Shown: positions 28,401 to 39,351 of the stretch, piece after piece | How the letters are laid out: each line of letters starts with the position of its first letter | How positions within the stretch are numbered: position 1 is the first letter of the stretch | Assembly (NCBI RefSeq): GCF_030936135.1 | Contig: NC_082637.1 | Location: 59,178,775 to 59,242,774 of the forward strand | Source of the DNA: Gavia stellata | Taxonomy: Eukaryota; Chordata; Aves; Gaviiformes; Gaviidae | Direction: 5' to 3' | Length of the DNA: 64,000 nt | The notes under the pieces: model-generated | Database searches by the model: none | Told to the model about the DNA's origin: nothing | Seen by the model: only the letters and a program-made list of their open reading frames with translations | Translations under genes and position numbers: made by a program

Positions 28401-30746
28401 AATTTGTATGACTTCAAGAAGAAATTTGCATTCACCTATTTAACTTAATTACAAAATGGTTTAATAAACTAACATGCACTAGAGACTAGAGCTGTCTGAT
28501 ACTCGTTAAGATACTGATCAGATGATAAGAAGTCTCAAACACAAATGACAACCGAAGTCATTAGTTCATTTGTCACCATGCCTGAACCAGTACATTTTGC
28601 ACTGCTGCAGTCCGCACTTTTTAACAAGGAGGGAGTGAGTACAGGCTCCAACAATCAACCAATGGACATTCTGTTAATAATGGGACCACCAAAAGTCCAC
28701 AAGCACAATCTGCTATGCCCATTTAACAGGCCAGAGCATAAATGCAATCCCAGTGCATACAAGCAAGCAAAATAAAATACAGATCACACCTAGACTTCCC
28801 AGATCCTTAGACCATATTATCTTATTCATTATTTTATGACCTGCTTTCTAGAGAAAGTTCTCCAATAACAGTTTTGCATTCCATGTGAACTTACATGACT
28901 TGAGAAAAAACTCTTGAAAAGATGCTTAAGAATTAATTTTACCTATCAAGCCAGTCTTGAAGTATTTAGCAAGTTGACTTTTTGACAAGGAATCACTCTG
29001 CAATTGCCACATTGCATGCATGTAGAGAAGGCATGGATCTAGTTGGTTCTAGCGCCCTGTAAGAAAGGCCAATGTCAGAACCTTCTCCAAAGAAGTTAGT
29101 TCTCAAACAGCTACTTTAATGTTCCAGAGCCTGTTTGGAATATAAAGACCATATAAGGCATAAAGCTTGTTTGAGGCTTCTGAAAGTAAGAAGGGAGGTG
29201 TCCACTGTGTCTGTTTCTGCATAATACATAGAATACGGAAGACAAGTTATGTCTGATATTAAAACAGGATGGTGTTCTGATAACGATTATCCTCGTGTTC
29301 TAGTGATTGAGCAAGTTACTGCCCTGTAAACACCCTTTTTACAGGAAGTAGGTAGTCCGTAGGTTTTGAACTTAATGAATGAGCTGACTAAGAGCTGCAC
29401 TACCACTAAATAAGCACTGGAAGCAACAGGTCTCCATTACTCTGTTTATCTAGTCGGGCTTTAGTCCAAGAGATACTATGAACCTGCATCCTCATACATA
29501 AGACATGCCAGTAATTTCAGAAATCAGGCTGTATAATGAACACTTAATTCTAAAGATGTTCCAACAGTGAACTGGGGAAAGTTATCCAACTTAGTCTGAA
29601 GAAGAGTGACATCTTCCTGAAGTGACAAAGGAATGTCACATGAGAGCAAAATATGTTCCTATGGACCCAGTGACAAGTATAAGCAAAGTCTTCAAGAGTG
29701 TTGAAACATCAGTTAAGCACAGCGGCATCCTACATTCACAACTCCTTTCCACTTAGGCTTCAGTTAAAAACCCCAAATCTTTTGTAATCCCAAGTGTTCA
29801 TTCAGGGCTGCTTTAGCTACAGTTAGACTAACTGAAAACACACTAACCTCTAGTTCCCAACATATGTAGCCACCCTCCTCTGAATGTAACAGTGTGTTCT
29901 CAGTGTCAGTTTTCTCACATTCAGTACAAAGGTTACCAAGGAACAAATGCTAGAGGCTTAGTAAATTAAACATTAGCTCAACTGCTAGCATACTTTAAGA
30001 TCCCTGCCTCTGAAGACAGAAACACAAGTGGCACAACATAGCATATAGACTTCTCCTGCTTTCAGTGGATCTTCATTTCAGGCAGGCTCCTGGATTAGAT
30101 TGAGATCAGAATTACTCTGCAGTGTTCTCAACAGGCTACACTTCAGCAAGCCTGGGCACCCAGGCATCTTCAGGAAATAAACACTATAAACACTACCCCG
30201 TCTGAGGAAGTAGTGAAATAACTTACACAAGGCAGAGCACACCCAAGACGACGAAGACGGCATGCCTGCACGGCCCAGACCTAATCCAAGGACCATCCCC
30301 CAACAGCCAGGCCCCGCTCACCGGCGGCATGTGCTCGGGGCGAGGCGAGGGCCCCGCCGGCACCACGCCGCCCCGGCCACAGGGCCCCCGAGGGAGAAGG
30401 GAAACTGCGAAGGCCCTCCAGGCCGGGACCGCTTTCTTCCCCGCCCCGGCCGCCGGGCACCGCGCCTCCCTCCGCAGGCCCCCCCTGCCACGGGGAGGTG
30501 TGGTGGAGCGGGGCCCACCGTCCCTCGGCGCGTACCCGAGTCAAGGCCCTCCGGAACCTGCAGCGCCGCTGGCACCTCGCCGCTCTCCAGGATGCTATAG
30601 CCCTCGTCGTTCTCGATGCCCGCGATCTCGTTCTCCTGCTGCGCCAGGAAAGCGGCGGCAGGATCCTCCTCCGCGCCGTCCAGCGCCCCGTTATCGGCGG
30701 CGGCCGTCGGCTGCTGCTGAGTACCGAAGAGCTCCAGGTCGGCCAT
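16297..30746 (-). CDS. CLTA: CLTA, clathrin light chain A (complete, 5 constitutive + 2 neuronal exons)
   Basis: Clathrin light chain binds the clathrin heavy-chain hub and regulates triskelion assembly and actin linkage through HIP1-family proteins at coated vesicles. The constitutive exons at 30536-30746, 22965-23002, 21072-21189, 19939-20050 and 16297-16468 join in frame to 216 codons plus stop. With the alternative exons 18775-18828 and 17493-17528 the product is 246 residues. The N-terminus MADLELFG leads to the light-chain signature EEDPAAAFLAQQENEIAGIE. The middle carries SYAAISQVDRLQSEPESIRK and the charged coiled coil RKWREEQKERLEQL...EWKEKAIKELEEWYARQ that binds heavy chain. The C-terminus is KQAKDVSRMRSVLISLKQAP-LVR. 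Light chain A rather than B is indicated by this C-terminus and by the neuronal insert. Splice sites are all GT-AG. Confidence 0.98.
17493..17528 (-). CDS. CLTA: CLTA neuron-specific exon (36 bp)
   Basis: On the minus strand, acceptor AAGCACAG-like TTTAAGCA followed by AG at 17530-17529, donor GTTAAG at 17492. It encodes (V)TNINHPCYSLE(Q), completes the 54 bp exon's last codon and joins exactly to the AAEEAF of the last exon. It matches the second mammalian neuronal insert exon, for a combined 30-residue insert. The donor GTTAAG is weak, as expected for a regulated exon. Confidence 0.94.
18775..18828 (-). CDS. CLTA: CLTA neuron-specific exon (54 bp)
   Basis: On the minus strand, acceptor CTACCTAG at 18829-18836 and donor GTATGT at 18774. 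The exon is 54 bp and reads (R)VADEAFYKQPFADVIGY(V) in the frame set by exon 4. Length, phase and sequence agree with the first brain-specific light-chain-A insert exon known in mammals. No open frame scan would flag it. Confidence 0.95.
19939..20050 (-). CDS. CLTA: CLTA coding exon 4
   Basis: 112 bp; acceptor AAATCTTCAG, donor GTAACG. It encodes DANSRKQEAEWKEKAIKELE then EWYARQDEKLQKTKASNR. It ends inside the Arg codon, the exact position where the neuronal insert enters in other vertebrates. Confidence 0.97.
21072..21189 (-). CDS. CLTA: CLTA coding exon 3
   Basis: 118 bp; acceptor CATTTAAG, donor GTAAGG. It encodes ENNGPADSYAAISQ-VDRLQSEPESIRKWREEQ-KERLEQL and so begins the heavy-chain-binding coiled coil. 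Confidence 0.97.
21381..21418. repeat. 19 bp tandem duplication
   Basis: The unit GGACTGCTTCTAGCAATCA occurs twice head to tail without mismatch in the CLTA intron between exons 2 and 3. Confidence 0.9.
22965..23002 (-). CDS. CLTA: CLTA coding exon 2 (38 bp)
   Basis: Minus-strand acceptor CTTTACAG and donor GTAAGA. It encodes (G)AVDRVVNGDVYQ and joins in frame to ENNGPADSY. It is too short to show as a separate open frame and was found by splice-frame continuity. Confidence 0.92.
24520..24937. repeat. 418 bp dispersed direct repeat, copy A (CLTA intron 1)
   Basis: The segment starting CACTGCACATACACTGACTT and ending AAGCACTGACTCACCAG recurs at 33472-33889 in the same orientation, offset exactly 8952 bases with no indel. 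Only four substitutions were seen (near 24651, 24799 and two near 24868-24870). Ends show no terminal inverted repeat or target-site duplication. Confidence 0.97.
27869..27942 (+). mobile_element. CR1 3' tail, old fragment
   Basis: TTGGACTTGATGATCTTACAGGTCTTTTCC followed by TGATTCTGTG is the CR1 3' terminal segment on the plus strand. About 75 bases are recognisable. Confidence 0.75.
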
Positions 30747-31220
30747 GAGGGCGAGAAGCGGCTGATACAGCGGGGCGTGAGTGACTGCAGCTTCCGCACC
30801 TGCGCCTACGCTAGAAATGAGCGCGGAAGGGGAGGGCGCCCGCCTATGCAATGAGAGTCGAGCACCGCCCAGAGGTAAAACCAATCAGCGGGCTGCGGCG
30901 GCGGGGCTAACGGTACTTTTCGCGTGATGCCTTGGGCTCGAGCCAATCAGTGCCAAGAGCGTTATTGCGTCCCGTGGGAGCGCGGGGGGGGAGGGGGAGG
31001 CGGTCCGACCATCCAGCTCTTCTATCCCACCTAAACCTGGTGGCGCGCGGAGGAGTCGGGCGGTGCCGGGCGCGCGGCCTGCGCCAGCGGGCGGCGAGAC
31101 CTTGGGGTCCGGCCTGGGGCCTGGTCTCCTGCGCACGCAGCGGCCGGCCTGGCATGCCCGGTCTGTACCGACAGGCCTCTGCTCCCGCGTCAGGCAGTGA
31201 CCCGCACTTCGTCTGCGGCA
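30250..31220. promoter_or_regulatory. CLTA: CLTA CpG-island promoter
   Basis: About 1 kb of GC- and CpG-rich sequence spans CLTA exon 1, its 5'UTR and upstream DNA, in sharp contrast to AT-rich flanks. CCAATCA boxes lie at 30881-30887 and 30943-30949 (plus-strand orientation; NF-Y sites work in both), about 135 and 200 bases upstream of the ATG. No TATA box was seen. A G-run cluster lies at 30976-31003. Confidence 0.85.
30536..30746 (-). CDS. CLTA: CLTA coding exon 1
   Basis: ATG at 30746-30744, 211 bp, donor GTACGC just below 30536. It encodes the N-terminal 70 residues, including the conserved EEDPAAAFLAQQ regulatory segment, and ends phase 1 in a Gly codon. Reading stays open further upstream, but only from a TTG, so the ATG start is preferred. 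Confidence 0.95.
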
Positions 31221-31401
31221 GGGACTGACTCTGCGTTGCATTTCTGTCAGACCGCCCATTAAGTGAAGCTGTGCTGGCTTTCTGCTAAAGGACAGGCACT
31301 CCTCTTGAATCTAGTGGAAACGAGATCGTCATCCAGCACGAATGCCAGCGCCAACAAACCATCGAGGCATCGACACCTTGGAATCAAATCTGAACCTGCA
31401 G

Positions 31402-31415
31402 AATAAATCAATAAA
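31402..31415 (+). terminator. Double AATAAA with GU-rich downstream element, pointing away from CLTA
   Basis: Two canonical hexamers (31402-31407 and 31410-31415) are followed within 20-50 bases by TTGTTTTCTGTTGAG and TTTTGTGTGTTTTC. This looks like a strong poly(A) site on the plus strand about 0.65 kb upstream of the CLTA start codon. No coding gene on that strand is visible. Confidence 0.45.
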
Positions 31416-33471
31416 AACATCAGTTGTTTTCTGTTGAGATTTTGTGTGTTTTCTATCTGGTATTGGGAAGCTTAAAATAGTATAATTTCAAGCACCATGT
31501 ATTATATTGACCATACATTGTCAAAAGGGTTTATTTGAAAGGCAGTGCTTTCTGATACACACGATTTTTTGACAAAGTTACTTTGATCAGTTTCTGTGTC
31601 TCGTTTGTCATACAGATCTACAAATAGTTTATTGGCACAGCAGAGGGTAAGGGTAGGGAAAAATAATGACGTAAAACGGAGAAAATTACACTGGCAGCTC
31701 TTGAGCCAGTGGAGTTGCTGCAAGAGGTACTTGTTAAACTCCACTTACATGTTGCCTATAAGTCTGCGTGTATGTTTCATTGTATAATAGAGGTATGCCA
31801 TCCAGGCTTATGTTACAATCCCATTCAAACATGTTTCAGAAGGCGGCCAAATTCAGAGAAAAGTGTAACTCTGCAAGTCAGTTGTTTCCTATGGGAATTT
31901 AACAGTGAGATAAACTGCATGTTGAGTTACACATTTTTCCCTGCTGTCAACATCATTTGCTGGGGAAAAAGAGCAAGTGAACCCATGCTGTATGACAGAA
32001 AGCTCCTTTCATCTCACTTAGACAATCAAAACATGTGCCGGGTTTCTCTTGTGAAAACTCAGAATCTAGCATGGCAGGGGACTGGACTTCCCTGAGTTTT
32101 GTCTTCTAGCAGAAACACAGCAAGGTTTTTTATTTTAAATAATCTCCAGCAGCTAGGGAAACTAAAGAATTAAGAATAACAGCAGTAAGCAGGCCTATAA
32201 TTCACAACAGAAGACTATAAAAATGATACACCATCCTGAAGTGTATGCCATGCTCTGACAGAAACTTGCTGACTTTGTCCCATAATTTTTTATAACAACA
32301 CACTCCCACGTTCATTTTCATCACTCTTCTTCCCTTATATGTAAACAAAAGTGGAATATCTCACTGCGTCCCTTTAACTGTGAATAGTGAATTTTGGATG
32401 ACAAACTAGCAACTTCCTCTTTTGCTCTTCCACTGCCTTTCAGCCGTGTGGGGGATTTCCGATGACTTAATGCCACAAACACAAACAGAATATTGTGATT
32501 TAAAATGAAAAGCAAATCTGGTTACCTGCTTGTCTTAAAATTGCAGAATAGGGACACAGGCATATGAAATATAAGCAGAATTACAAGTTTGCAAATGGCC
32601 CAAGAAAATTGTTACCCATGTTCCATCAGAAGGGGTAACCTTATGTTATCGGCTTTAGATGCAGAGGAAAATACAGTGAGTCATTATATCTGTTTTGATT
32701 ATGAATTCCAAAATTTGTACGCTATCTATAATTTGCACTATCAAAGCTACTTCTTTTTTTCTGCTTTCTTACCCTACAAAAGAAGTCAAGATACCTCCTT
32801 TTCTAAAGGCAGATGTCACTGCTTAGAGACCACTACAGAACATGAGAGTTACCTTGTAATTTACCTTGTAAATTACCCTTTGTAATTCATCCATAGTGGT
32901 TTGTTGACGTGTCACACTGAGGGGAAGAGTTTATTACAGGCTTATTACATGAATAAACCTTCATGGAAAGACTAAAAGACAATCAGACTACAAAAGACTT
33001 TCATGATGGTTCTGTTTCTCTCCATTCTTTGAAAGTGGATGACATATAATTCCCTTTTCTAAATGTACTGAGATCTATTTTAAAAGTAGTTTAAAAAGAT
33101 GTTTTCAAGCATTTATAAAAATATGGGATTGCAGTTCTGCACTTCCAATATTAAGGAAATCATTGCAACAGAGTAGTGGGATTTTTACTGACTCCTTCAG
33201 AATGTTTTTTATTTAAGAAATTAAATATTTGGTATAAAAGATGTTTCCAGAACAGAAAATTTAAATGCAAGTCCTTGCAGCTCTCTGGAAGCATGCGGAT
33301 GACAAAGGCATTGTACAACTGACATCTATACATGAACCACATCTCAGGAAATCTCTCTAACTAGAACCTCATTGCACAAGAGCCAACAGTTAACGGCAAT
33401 TGGAATGCAAAAGCATGTAATGGCTAGGGTCTGGTCCAGGTCCATTGAAATCAATTAAGAGGCTGCTACTG
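31416..33471. other. Intergenic DNA upstream of CLTA
   Basis: AT-rich; open frames at 31709-32095 and 32589-32885 have no recognisable domain or splice support. Nothing else was seen. Confidence 0.5.
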
Positions 33472-33889
33472 CACTGCACATACACTGACTTGGGCAGTTA
33501 CAGCTACAATTAACAGTTCTATTAAATAGGTTTATGAATACTAAAGCCCACAGAGAAAACATGCTTACACTTCAGTTTCCTTCAATTTAAGCCCATCTCC
33601 ACGACATACACCTGCTGCAGCTGTTCACCTTGTTTTGACAGGGCTGCAATTAAAGCTAAGCCAGCATCTATAACTCATATTAACATTACTAGCTTGAGTA
33701 AGACAGCTGCCCACTCTGCCTGCCTTGGAAGAACAGAGAGCAATTCACACGTTCAGACAATCAAACTGGAGACACTTTATGGCTACAATACCCAAGAGAG
33801 GCTAGCCTTTAAATATACGTGGTTCTCATCTCCAAAAGGAAGGCAGTTGTTTCATGAGGGAGGCTCCTTGGGAAGCACTGACTCACCAG
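33472..33889. repeat. 418 bp dispersed direct repeat, copy B (upstream of CLTA)
   Basis: Near-identical partner of 24520-24937 (four mismatches, no indel, about 99% identity). It lies about 2.7 kb upstream of the CLTA start codon. Flanking bases differ immediately on both sides (preceded by GCTGCTACTG, followed by CCATGTGAGG), so the edges are sharp. Confidence 0.97.
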
Positions 33890-34614
33890 CCATGTGAGGC
33901 GGTTTGAAAGGTCTCGCCCTTACTTCATATGCATATTGACAAACGTGTCTTCTGCTACAAGGCCTCCAGTACCACAGCAAGCCAACACTGCTTTCAGTTT
34001 ACCATGCTGATTTGTTGCCATGAGAATTTAACTGGATGGAGTAAAGAGGAGACGCTGCTGGTAGTGTCTGCTATGTTAAAAACAAAGGTCCCAAGATAAG
34101 AGGTGCAGCTGCTTTCCAAAGAACACCCAGAAGTAGAAGGTAAAATAAGAAATGTACCCACAACTAATAAACACGTGGTGCAATGCTGCTACTTTTTGTT
34201 GCTGTTACAGCTGTATCTCTTATCATCACAGCAGTGCTCGGTATTCAAGTAGAATCTGAATAAGCAGAGGACAGAGATTGTTCCATGCCTAAGGGAAGCA
34301 CAGAGCTGCACAAAGATCAACAGAGAAGGACAGACTGTCAAAGCAGAACAGTAGGAAGTAATATGACAAGAGATCAGGGAGGAGTGGTATAAAGAGGCAG
34401 GTTTGCAAATATGGGGACAAGATACTTGAAATAATATGAATTACAGAAGAAGCAATACCATGAAGGTAAAGTCTTGGGAACATGAGACTGTGAAATCCCA
34501 TTTTGAATGGATTGAGTGGGGCTAAACAACCAAGAGAAGAGAATGCAATGCAGAGTTTTTTATAAGGAATTAGACATTAAGGGTGGATTTTTTTATCAAA
34601 AGAAGTGGCAGGTG
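33890..34614. other. Intergenic DNA
   Basis: No gene or known repeat recognised between the 418 bp repeat and the CR1 copy at 34.6 kb. Confidence 0.5.
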
Positions 34615-36240
34615 AGTCACAGAATTGCTTAGGCTGATTAGTCCAATCTGCTTGCTCAAGCAGGGTCAGAAAAGCGTGCTTCCCAGGACTGTCTCCAGTC
34701 TGGTTTTGAGTATTCTCCACAGATGAAGACTGCACAACCTCTCTGGACAACCTGTTCCGGTGTTTGACCACTCTCACAGTAAAAAAGTGTTTTCTTGAGA
34801 TTGAATTTCTTTTTATTTATTTATTTTAATTTTTACTATGTGTCCATTGGCTGCTGTCCTGTCTCTCTAGGCAATACCGAAAGCAGCCTGGCTCACTCTT
34901 CTTCATTTTCTCCCATCAGGTATTTATACACATTGATAAGATTGCCCTGAGCCGTCACTTCTCCAGGCTAAACAGTCCCAGCTCTCTGCCTCTCCTCATA
35001 TGGAAGATGTTTCAGTCCCTTAATCATCTCTGTGGTCCTGCCCTGGAATCACTCCAGTATGTCCCTGTGTTTCTTGTACTGTCGGCCCAAGGCTGGATTC
35101 AGCACTCCATATGTGCTGAGTACAGAGGAAGGATCACTTTCCTCGACATGCTAGCAATGGTCTTCCTAATGCAGCCCAGGATGCTGTTGGCCTTCTTCAT
35201 CGTGAAGATATATTGCTGGTGGATGGTCAGCTTCTTGTCCCCAAGGAGTCCAAGGTCCTTCTTTGCAGAGCTACTCTCCAGCTGCTCAGCCCCCAGCATG
35301 TACTGATGCCTGGAGTTATTCTTACCCCAATATAAGACTTTGCATTTCCCATTGTTGAACTTCATTACATTCCTCTCTGCCCAATTCTCTAGCCTGTCAA
35401 GGTCCCTCTGAGTGGCAGCACAAACCTCTGGTGTAACAGCCACTCCTCCTAGCTTTTTATCATCTGTGAACTTTCTGAAGTGGCACTCTGCCCCATCATC
35501 CAGGTCATTAATGAAGAAGACAAACAGTATTGGCCCCAGTATCAATCCCTGAGGTATACCACTAGTGACTTGCTTCCAACTTGACTTCATGCCACTTATC
35601 ACAACCTCTGGGCCTGGTTGTTCAGCCAGTTTTCGATTCACCTCACTGTTCATTTATTTAACCCATACCTTGTCAGCTTGTCTACCAGAATGTTGTGGAA
35701 GACAGTGTTAAAAGCCCTACTAAAGCCAGGTAAACAACATCCCACTGCTCTCCAATTGTCCAACAAGCTCGTCAGCTCACTGTGGAAGGTTATCAGGTTG
35801 TTTAAGCATGACCTCCCCTTTGTAAATCCACACTACTCCTGATCACTTTCTTGCCCTTCCTGAGATTGAAAATGGTGTCCAGCATCAGTTGCTCCATCGC
35901 CTTCCCACAGATTTATGTGAAGCTGGTTGGCCTGTTGTTCCCTTGATGTTCTTTTTCGGCCTTCTGGAAGATAGATGTGACACTTCTGCTCTTCCAGTCT
36001 TGAGGAAAAATCCCAATTGCCATAGCCTTTCAAAGATTATCAAGAGTGGCCTCCCAATGACTTCAGGCAGCTTTCTCAGCGCTCATGGCTGCAACCCATC
36101 AGACCCCAGGGACTTAAGTATGTCATTTTTTTAAGTCCTCCTAAACTGGTCCTCCTCCACCCAGGGTAAGTCTTCCTTGCCCCAGACTTGTTCTCTGGTT
36201 GCAGAGCCTTGGGATTCCTGAAATGTAGGATCATTTGCTT
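34615..36240 (-). mobile_element. CR1 LINE copy, older, with reverse transcriptase remnant
   Basis: Minus-strand CR1 about 1.6 kb long. The frame at 35099-35653 contains SGMKSSWKQVTSGIPQG, ILGPILFVFFINDLDDGAE and the catalytic FTDDKKLGG, then RDLDRLENWAERNVMKFN. More of the 5' part of the RT (KAL / DKLVS segments) can be followed to about 35850 and, in shifted frames, to about 36200. It diverges more from the copies at 1.3 and 9.8 kb than those do from each other, so it is from an older or different subfamily. Frames are broken in several places. Confidence 0.88.
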
Positions 36241-37996
36241 ACAGCAGACCTAATAAGGTGCTCCAATTTTACTGGTAATCCAAGGTGGAGTGCCTCATTT
36301 AGGTGCATACAAATCCAGTATAGAGAGGTGTCTTTCTGATAGTGAAACAATAGCATATTACCTTAGAACCACAAGGAAAACTAGGACTGGCTTTTTGATG
36401 CCATTGCCATTTGTTTTCTTAAGAGCAACTGATTTTCTGAAAGGAGGAGGCAAAATCAGAGGAAATGCACAGAGAAAAGCTACTCCTACAGCATGTTCCA
36501 TTTACATAAAGATGGTGAGGGTCAATGTTTTTGTGCTGTTATTAGAGAGCTATATGAAGTAAGTAACAAGAGAGAATGTGCTTAAAGTGTCCACTTTAGT
36601 TCTTGGCACACAACCCATTAATTATCAGGAAGAAGAAGCAATATTTAGAGATAGAAGAAAAAATGACCTATTTGTGGGCATTTCTGGAACACATTTGCAA
36701 GCCAGCTGATTGATTCCCCTTTTCAGGTTAAAAGCTTATTACAAGGAGGAAAAAAAATCTTACCATGTAGAACAGCTGAAGCCGGTAAGAAGGCCCAAAT
36801 CCCTGGCCTATTAAATTTGTTTAATCTACTCTCCTCTGGCATCCATGCTATCAAGGAAGATGACTGATGTCATTGGGAGGCCACTCAATCATCCTTGAAA
36901 GGTCATGCCAATTGGGAGAGTTCCTTAATACTGGAAGAGAGCAACTGTCATTGGTATCTCCAAGAACAAGTTCATAGAAAAACCTTTTGAATTCTTCACT
37001 AGTGAAAGATAACACAGAAGTCCTGATTCTGCAAAGTAGTGATATGTATGTTTGACTTCATAGTTTCTTGTCCTTTTAGAATGCCCTGCATGTCAAGTTC
37101 TTCCATCCAAAGGAAGACTTGTCAGCCTGCCTGACAGAACTGACCTGAGAGAAAAAGTAGTTTTCCACAGAGGATAACTTACTAGCATGTCTGATCAAAC
37201 TGATTGCAACTGTGAAGGTAGTAAGCCCTTATCATTCCATTCTGTGACCTCACCCTCATCTTCTCTGACATCACTGAAGGGACCTATTTAATTTACAGCA
37301 GAAATTGTAAATTCCCCCAACACTGTAAGACGTATTCAGTGAAAAAATTCCTTTCAGCAGTACATAAAAAAATTCATTCACTAAATTGTTTTCCATCAAG
37401 TTTTCTGGACAAGCTATATTATATCTTTGTTCTACAGATTGAATTCCTGAGTCTCCTTCTTCGCACTACACTCTCTGCGTCCTTCAGTATCACTGATGGT
37501 GGAATTTCTGCAACTCCTAATGTAGTAAATCTAATTGAAATATTAGCAAAGAATCTAATACTTCTTCCATGGACTAAATTCCTGTTGGCTTCCTTAGAAA
37601 GAATAAAGCAGTGGCCTTTTCTTGATTTGATTTGTGGACACAAAAGCATTCCATGAGGTGCAGAATGAGTGTCTCACCTTGCCCAAACCCAACACAGGTC
37701 ACAAATGCCTGAGAAGAATCTGGCTGCATAGGAACAACTCATGCAAGAAAGCTACTATAAATAACTCTTTAATTCTGAGTCTATTTCTGCTGTAAACTAT
37801 TTTTCAAAGTGTGTTGTTTTTAAATTGGTTTAATTGACCCTAAAATGAATGACAACCACTTGAAATAACGGGATTGTTGAAGTACATGCTGAGTAGAAAT
37901 CACAACTTACTGCAGACTGTTGCAAGGTAAGAAGTCAAGTGAAGAAGGTTTTGGTACAAGTGAAAAGTCATTCTTTATTGACAGGGATTTTTCTTT
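36241..37996. other. Intergenic DNA
   Basis: No supported gene. The open frames at 37339-37656 (+) and 37419-37649 (-) overlap and show no domain. Confidence 0.45.
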
Positions 37997-38162
37997 TTAT
38001 CTTTCCAAATTAATTGCAATTTTTAGATGAACTTTGAAAGGTAGTTTGACCGTGTGGGAAACTAAGTCGTCAAGAACTTCTGAAGGATCTGCCAGAATTT
38101 TCCCATTTCCTTCCTTTCTGGTGTCGTCACAAGGTATTTGGACTGAGGGAATATTCCTGAGG

Positions 38163-38824
38163 TCATCTTTCATCTGCATAAACAATGCCTCCATGCAGGA
38201 GGGACCTCCTTGTGTTCTCCAACTGAGCACACTGCATGCAACAAATGCAGGTATTTGGTAATTTCACAACCATGTTCATGAATTTGCTCACTTCTTTTTC
38301 TGCAAATTGATAGACAAAAATTTTTTTTTGGAGCTGTGCACACTCAGGATGTTTTTCTGTGGAAAAGACAACAGATTTATGGTTGAATTCAATATGGAAG
38401 GTGAGGTATTGCACTGCTTTCCCTGTCCAAGTGTCAACGTAATCTACCATCTGAACATACAGGAAGCACCCATTGAGTTGCCTTGTCACAATATAAATTA
38501 ACTTGACTTTTTTTCCTGTGATGATCAAGGCAGTAGCATCCATGGGAATGCTTATTTTCCCAGTCAGAGTCCAGTTGTCTTTCCTCCCATCACCACACTT
38601 GCAAGTGTTGGAGACCTATTTCCTTGGGAGGGAGTACACTATTCCTCCACAGGTCACCATGATGTGGAAGACAAAACCTATATGTACTACCTCAGTCCAG
38701 GAATTGTTTTCTATGTCACGTCTCTGAGCTGTCTTTGAGGTAGTGATCCAGTCTGTTATTCCTCCAGTGACACTAACTGCTATCGTTGCTCTAGGAGCAG
38801 CTGCTTTACATGGCATCTGCCCGT
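38163..38824 (-). pseudogene. Longest segment of the unidentified decayed gene
   Basis: The frame runs from PCKAAAPRATIAVSVTGG to HGGIVYADER with a single TAG at 38616-38618. It is contiguous in one frame for more than 600 bases, so chance is unlikely. Cysteines fall in CxC and CCxxC patterns. Confidence 0.45.
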
Positions 38825-39150
38825 TTCAGCCACAGGTAAGCAAAACATGTAAGCTCAAAAGTATAAGCATAGCCCTCATCATTAAATCTTACATCCTCCT
38901 TCTGGCCTCCTAAAAACATTACAGAGTCAATTAATGATACCCTCCTCTGGAAAAGAAAGCAGTCTTCAAGCACGTTCTTGCTTCCTGTGACTCAAAATCA
39001 TTTCCATCTGAGCCATAGGGCCAGAAAGACTGTTGAACATCAGCATGTCACGGCTGGTAACCACCAGCATGTGAGACCCCAGGTAAGTGGATACAGGCAA
39101 AAATCTTATTGGAATATGTTTACCTTTCTTCTTTCCTGAATTTCACTTAC

Positions 39151-39351
39151 TAGATCAGGGCCAGGAAAACCTGGTTCTCATTCTGTACATAGGGGTCATC
39201 CTCCTTGAAGAGTCTGACATGTATCTGTGAGGGGCTGAGCATGGGTTCAGAAGTACCCACAAATTCCTGCATAGGCACTGTTCACCACTCTTTAAACTCA
39301 CACATGTAGGCTATGAGCATGTAGAACAGGCAACTTTTCTCCACAAGGGAC
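39151..39351 (-). pseudogene. Exon-like segment with one in-frame stop
   Basis: 201 bp, acceptor AG at 39353-39352, donor GTAAGT at 39150. The peptide SLVEKSCLFYMLIAYMCEFK is followed by TGA, then resumes with FVGTSEPMLSPSQIHVRLFK and EDDPYVQNENQVFLALI. Confidence 0.4.

Larger units (their letters stand above)
23003..30535 (-). other. CLTA: CLTA intron 1 (about 7.5 kb)
   Basis: A single long intron separates exon 1 from exon 2. It holds one of the two copies of a 418 bp direct duplication (24520-24937) and an old CR1 tail (27869-27942). Otherwise I see AT-rich unique sequence with no exon I can support. Confidence 0.85.

Noticed and set aside
30262-31259. Long Arg/Pro/Gly-rich frames around CLTA exon 1 in other frames, and an apparent 46-residue N-terminal extension of CLTA
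   Set aside because: GC-driven frames. The extension begins with TTG, not ATG, and covers the CCAAT region of the promoter.
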